From: Desulfobacula sp. | GTDB taxonomy: Bacteria > Desulfobacterota > Desulfobacteria > Desulfobacterales > Desulfobacteraceae | DNA: 9,198 nt | Reading direction: 5' to 3' | Assembly: GCA_029940245.1 (NCBI GenBank) | Contig: JAOZRF010000001.1 | Coordinates: 22,563-31,760, forward strand | Part shown: piece after piece, positions 7,000 through 9,198 of the stretch | How the letters are laid out: each line of letters begins with the position of its first letter | Position numbering within the stretch: position 1 is the stretch's first letter | Notes under the pieces: generated by a model | Seen by the model: the letters and a program-made list of their open reading frames with translations, nothing else | The model's database searches: none | What the model was told of the DNA's origin: nothing | Translations under genes and position numbers: made by a program

Positions 7000-7076
7000 A
7001 ATTTTATACCCTTATGTAAATGACAAGTTTAATTATTCGCTAAACAGAAAAAATTCTACCTTTTTCATTCTCTCTC

Positions 7077-7140
7077 AACTACCATCAAAAAAGGGATAAA
7101 ATCAAGTGTTTCATAGCCGCTGGATCATATATAGAAAGGT
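7077..7140. repeat. 64-bp direct repeat, copy B (overlaps the radical SAM gene end)
   Basis: This is the partner of 4809-4872, with 55 of 64 identical positions and no gaps. It covers the last nine codons and stop of the radical SAM gene plus 34 bases beyond, and lies 78 bases upstream of the DUF47 start. The two copies enclose exactly the DUF47-PiT gene pair. Confidence 0.85.
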
Positions 7141-8403
7141 TGGAAACCGGCTTAAGGCTTTTAATTTATAAAAATCATAGAGGGCCGGCCGGGAGGGACA
7201 GCTGAATTTTAAAGGAGACAGGTAAATACATCCCTTGGGTTTTGTCTTATTGGTACTTTCTCTGATCAGGGTTATTAACCCTTTATAATGAGAATCCGGA
7301 AGGGTTTCGTCTATGACAAAATTGCAGGTAATTTCTATATTTGGGAAGGTATCATTTATGAATTGTATCTTTGCAAATGCATGCCCCACTTGTGCCTGGG
7401 TCAAAGGCTTGCCCAGAAGATCCAGGGTTGCCCGATCATAGGATTCAAGTCCGATATTGATAAAGGTATGGAAAGGGAGGCTGTTAAGTGTTTCAAAAAA
7501 GGTTTTTTCAGCATTTAAAAAAGAATCCACGCTTCCAAACATGAAAAGAAAGTTTCCTTTCATGTATGATGAGTGAAACTCAAAGGCATCGTATGCATCC
7601 TGAATTGTCCTGAGAATAATCGCAAAAGGAGTGTTCAAGGCATCATGCTCCCCTAGAAACAAGGCATTGAAATTAATGATGTCTTTATTTAACCATTGTT
7701 TGAGACCGACGATCTGGTTATCAATATCCTGTTTGGATCGTATGGAGAAATCCTTTTTATTTTTTATTTTGCAAAATCGGCATTTATACAGACATCCATC
7801 GGAAATAGTTAAGGGGATGATATTATAATCAACATGCCGGGCATCGGGTGGCATCACCGTCACCCTTGAGCCTGATATGTCAAAGAGTTTTTCAGCCTTT
7901 TTCTGCAATCCTTCAGGGCTTTGCTGCCGGATGGACTGGATCCAAAGGGAAAATTCTTCAGATATACCTGTATCCGGCAATTGTGATATTATCCGCGGCC
8001 AGTTTCTGACAATATTATCTATTTGAGTCTCTTCAAAAGGCTTGCCTCCCAGCAGGGAATTTGTGGGATATGTAAGGTTGGGCAGGTAGTACTCGCCCAA
8101 TGCCTCAAAAACCCCTGAATAACCACCCGTGGAATAATAGACCCACTCATTTCCCATGGTTCTTTTCAACCATTCAGATGGATGGCGCCAGTTTCTTTTT
8201 TTTGATTTTACATGCCGGATCTCATGATTGAGGTTGAATTCAAATATATAATCACGGGTTTCAAGCCTGGAAAAAAGACCATATTTTACAGGATAGCTGA
8301 CCTTTGTATATTCATTGACCCCGCAGCAGTTCAATTTAATTGAGAGTTCCCGTGAAAGCCCGGGGGGTTGTAAGATTTGTGTGTTATTGCCTGTTATCTT
8401 CAA
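7111..8403 (-). CDS. Radical SAM protein of unknown function
   Basis: This 430-residue protein has the radical SAM cluster motif CLYKCRFC, with C204, C208 and C211 as the expected ligands of the [4Fe-4S] cluster that cleaves S-adenosylmethionine. Downstream, ALFLGEHDAL (248-256) and GLESYDRATLDLLGKP (318-333) are typical of the radical SAM barrel's substrate-side strands. About 200 residues precede the cluster. They contain YSTGGYSGVFEALGEYYLPN but no domain I recognise. No extra cysteine-rich auxiliary cluster domain is evident. I cannot name the substrate. The start is TTG at 8403, the first possible start after an in-frame stop, with GGAG 12 bases upstream. That site lies inside the amine oxidase remnant, whose stop ends 3 bases before the TTG. 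The last nine codons and stop are duplicated at 4809-4872. The gene is followed by the phosphate transport pair on the same strand. Confidence 0.82.
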   Translation of the reverse strand: MKITGNNTQILQPPGLSRELSIKLNCCGVNEYTKVSYPVKYGLFSRLETRDYIFEFNLNHEIRHVKSKKRNWRHPSEWLKRTMGNEWVYYSTGGYSGVFEALGEYYLPNLTYPTNSLLGGKPFEETQIDNIVRNWPRIISQLPDTGISEEFSLWIQSIRQQSPEGLQKKAEKLFDISGSRVTVMPPDARHVDYNIIPLTISDGCLYKCRFCKIKNKKDFSIRSKQDIDNQIVGLKQWLNKDIINFNALFLGEHDALNTPFAIILRTIQDAYDAFEFHSSYMKGNFLFMFGSVDSFLNAEKTFFETLNSLPFHTFINIGLESYDRATLDLLGKPLTQAQVGHAFAKIQFINDTFPNIEITCNFVIDETLPDSHYKGLITLIRESTNKTKPKGCIYLSPLKFSCPSRPALYDFYKLKALSRFPTFLYMIQRL

Positions 8404-8406
8404 GGT

Positions 8407-8514
8407 TTAAAATATCTCCATGTTTTCAAGTCTTATTACAGATCTTTCTGCTCTGACCAACGCGCCTTTGAGATAGCCGCCATGTTGCCCGGCAGTTTCT
8501 GAACCGGCAATTTT
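8407..8514 (-). pseudogene. FAD-dependent amine oxidase C-terminal remnant
   Basis: A 35-codon frame between a TAA at 8517-8515 and the TAA at 8409-8407 reads IAGSETAGQHGGYLKGALV and then RAERSV. In flavin monoamine oxidase/phytoene desaturase-type enzymes the C-terminal FAD-binding segment has the form (F/I)AG(S/T)E(T)...GGY(L/M)EGA(V/L).(A/S)G..(A/S)A. Here it is nearly complete, with Lys in place of the usual Glu before GA. Intact enzymes have 400-550 residues, and nothing else of one is seen upstream, where a stop closes the frame two codons before the motif. The remnant ends 3 bases from the radical SAM TTG, so the two probably once formed an operon. Confidence 0.65.
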
Positions 8515-8584
8515 TTATACACTTTTTTTTAAATAAGTGGAAACAACTTGTTGATTAGGATAAAATAAAATTGATTTGTGACCG

Positions 8585-8610
8585 GATAGAGATCCTATCT
8601 TTGATATACT
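8585..8610 (+). promoter_or_regulatory. Extended -10 promoter with overlapping inverted repeat upstream of the PEBP gene
   Basis: TATACT at 8605-8610 is preceded by TG one base earlier (TGATATACT), an extended -10 element, which can act without a good -35 box; none is seen. A start site near 8617 would leave a leader of about 20 bases carrying the GGGAGG ribosome-binding site at 8627-8632. An inverted repeat, GATAG (8585-8589) and CTATC (8595-8599), lies in the spacer region, where a regulator could bind. Confidence 0.4.
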
Positions 8611-8638
8611 AGAACATCTTTAAACAGGGAGGTTAGTT

Positions 8639-9118
8639 ATGGGTTTTGCACTATCTGTAATGCAGTTAAAAAGCGATGCATTTGACCAAGACGGTTTAAT
8701 CCCGTCCAAATTCACTGGTGAAGGTGAAGATGTTTCACCTTCATTATCATGGACTGATCCACATCAGGATACAAAGGCTTTTGCCATTATCTGTCATGAT
8801 CCGGATGCTCCACTTGTGACCAGTGACGGCACCTATGGATTTGTACACTGGGTATTATACAATATCCCGGGTAATGTCACCAGCCTGAATGAAAATAATA
8901 AACTATATACCAGCGGCAGGAACGACTCCGGCCAAATCGGATACAATGGCCCCATGCCCCCCAATGGTCATGGGATTCACAACTATTACTTCTGGGTGCT
9001 TGCACTCAAAAAGGAGGTTGAGCTTGAAACTGGCCTGACAATGTGGCAGCTGCTGAAAAAAATCGAACCCCAGCTCATTGGAATGAATCGACTGGTCGGC
9101 CGTTATATTAGAGATTAG
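8639..9118 (+). CDS. YbhB/YbcL-family Raf kinase inhibitor-like protein (PEBP fold)
   Basis: This 159-residue protein is the usual size for bacterial PEBP-like proteins. The ligand-site motifs are all present: GEDVSPSLSW (29-38), DPDAP (54-58), HWVLYNIP (70-77) and GHGIHNYYFWV (110-120). In the family these residues line a small anion-binding pocket. No signal peptide is evident, so it is probably cytosolic, as in YbhB. The biological role of bacterial members is not settled, so none is assigned beyond the fold. The ATG at 8639 follows GGGAGG by six bases, a strong ribosome-binding site, and the gene has its own promoter-like sequence. It is a single-gene unit, divergent from the radical SAM gene and convergent with the gene that enters from the right edge. 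A perfect 9-bp hairpin lies in its early coding region (8720-8742). Confidence 0.93.
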   Translation: MGFALSVMQLKSDAFDQDGLIPSKFTGEGEDVSPSLSWTDPHQDTKAFAIICHDPDAPLVTSDGTYGFVHWVLYNIPGNVTSLNENNKLYTSGRNDSGQIGYNGPMPPNGHGIHNYYFWVLALKKEVELETGLTMWQLLKKIEPQLIGMNRLVGRYIRD

Positions 9119-9136
9119 GAAAAGTTAAGGGATCTT

Positions 9137-9198
9137 CATATCTTTTGGGCAATCTCGTTAAAAACCGTGTCAGATACCTGTTCAAGTTTTGCCAGCGC
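9137..9198 (-). CDS. Unidentified gene, last about 20 codons only
   Basis: A minus-strand frame enters from the right edge and ends in a TGA at about 9139-9137. It reads ALAKLEQVSDTVFNEIAQKI, an amphipathic helix-like C-terminus. It converges with the PEBP gene, with 18 bases between the stops. The product cannot be named, and a chance open frame of this length is not excluded. Confidence 0.4.

Noticed and set aside
7000..7030. Pho-box-like sequence (TTGTCAT on the minus strand) upstream of the DUF47-PiT pair
   Set aside because: Only one half-site resembling CTGTCAT is present; the second half-site at the expected 11-base spacing is missing, so PhoB control is not supported.
4809..7140. Composite transposon or integron carrying the phosphate genes
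   Set aside because: No transposase or integrase gene lies within or next to the cassette, the repeats have no inverted-repeat termini, and 64 bp is too long for a normal target-site duplication.

Overview
The window (9198 bases, AT-rich by eye) looks like chromosome of a Gram-negative, probably anaerobic bacterium. Its mix fits a deltaproteobacterium of the sulfate-reducing Desulfobacteraceae type: a sarcosine/dimethylglycine dehydrogenase-like enzyme, an orphan radical SAM protein, a PiT transporter with its DUF47 partner, and traces of TRAP transporter and amine oxidase genes. This placement is inference from gene content; no rRNA or other marker gene is present.

Layout. 1-1164 (+): the 3' end of a folate-binding (GcvT-domain) oxidoreductase, then a HAD phosphatase 24 bases later. 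1156-1728 (-): a small P-loop kinase that converges on the phosphatase with a 9-base overlap. 1734-2134: no intact gene, but two apparent gene remnants: about 47 codons of triosephosphate isomerase on the minus strand and the C-terminus of a TRAP transporter large permease on the plus strand. 2144-3091 (+): a choline-kinase/aminoglycoside-phosphotransferase-fold protein. 3104-8403 (-): five genes in one direction, in transcription order radical SAM protein, DUF47 protein, PiT phosphate transporter, PHP-family histidinol-phosphatase-like protein, and TrmJ. 8407-8514 (-): a third remnant, the C-terminus of an FAD-dependent amine oxidase, ending 3 bases before the radical SAM start. 8639-9118 (+): a PEBP/YbhB-family protein behind its own extended -10 promoter. 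From about 9137 (-): the last codons of an unidentified gene.

How the genes work together. The clearest functional unit is DUF47-PiT, two translationally coupled genes for low-affinity phosphate uptake and its PhoU-like regulator. The pair is bracketed by two gapless 64-bp direct repeats (55/64 identical by hand alignment). Each repeat carries the last nine codons and stop of the radical SAM gene. This suggests that the phosphate cassette was inserted at, or rearranged into, a former radical SAM-PHP junction.

No known defence system, CRISPR array, IS element, tRNA or rRNA was seen. The most unusual aspect is the density of gene scars (three remnants plus a duplicated gene end in 9 kb), which marks repeated gene loss and rearrangement.
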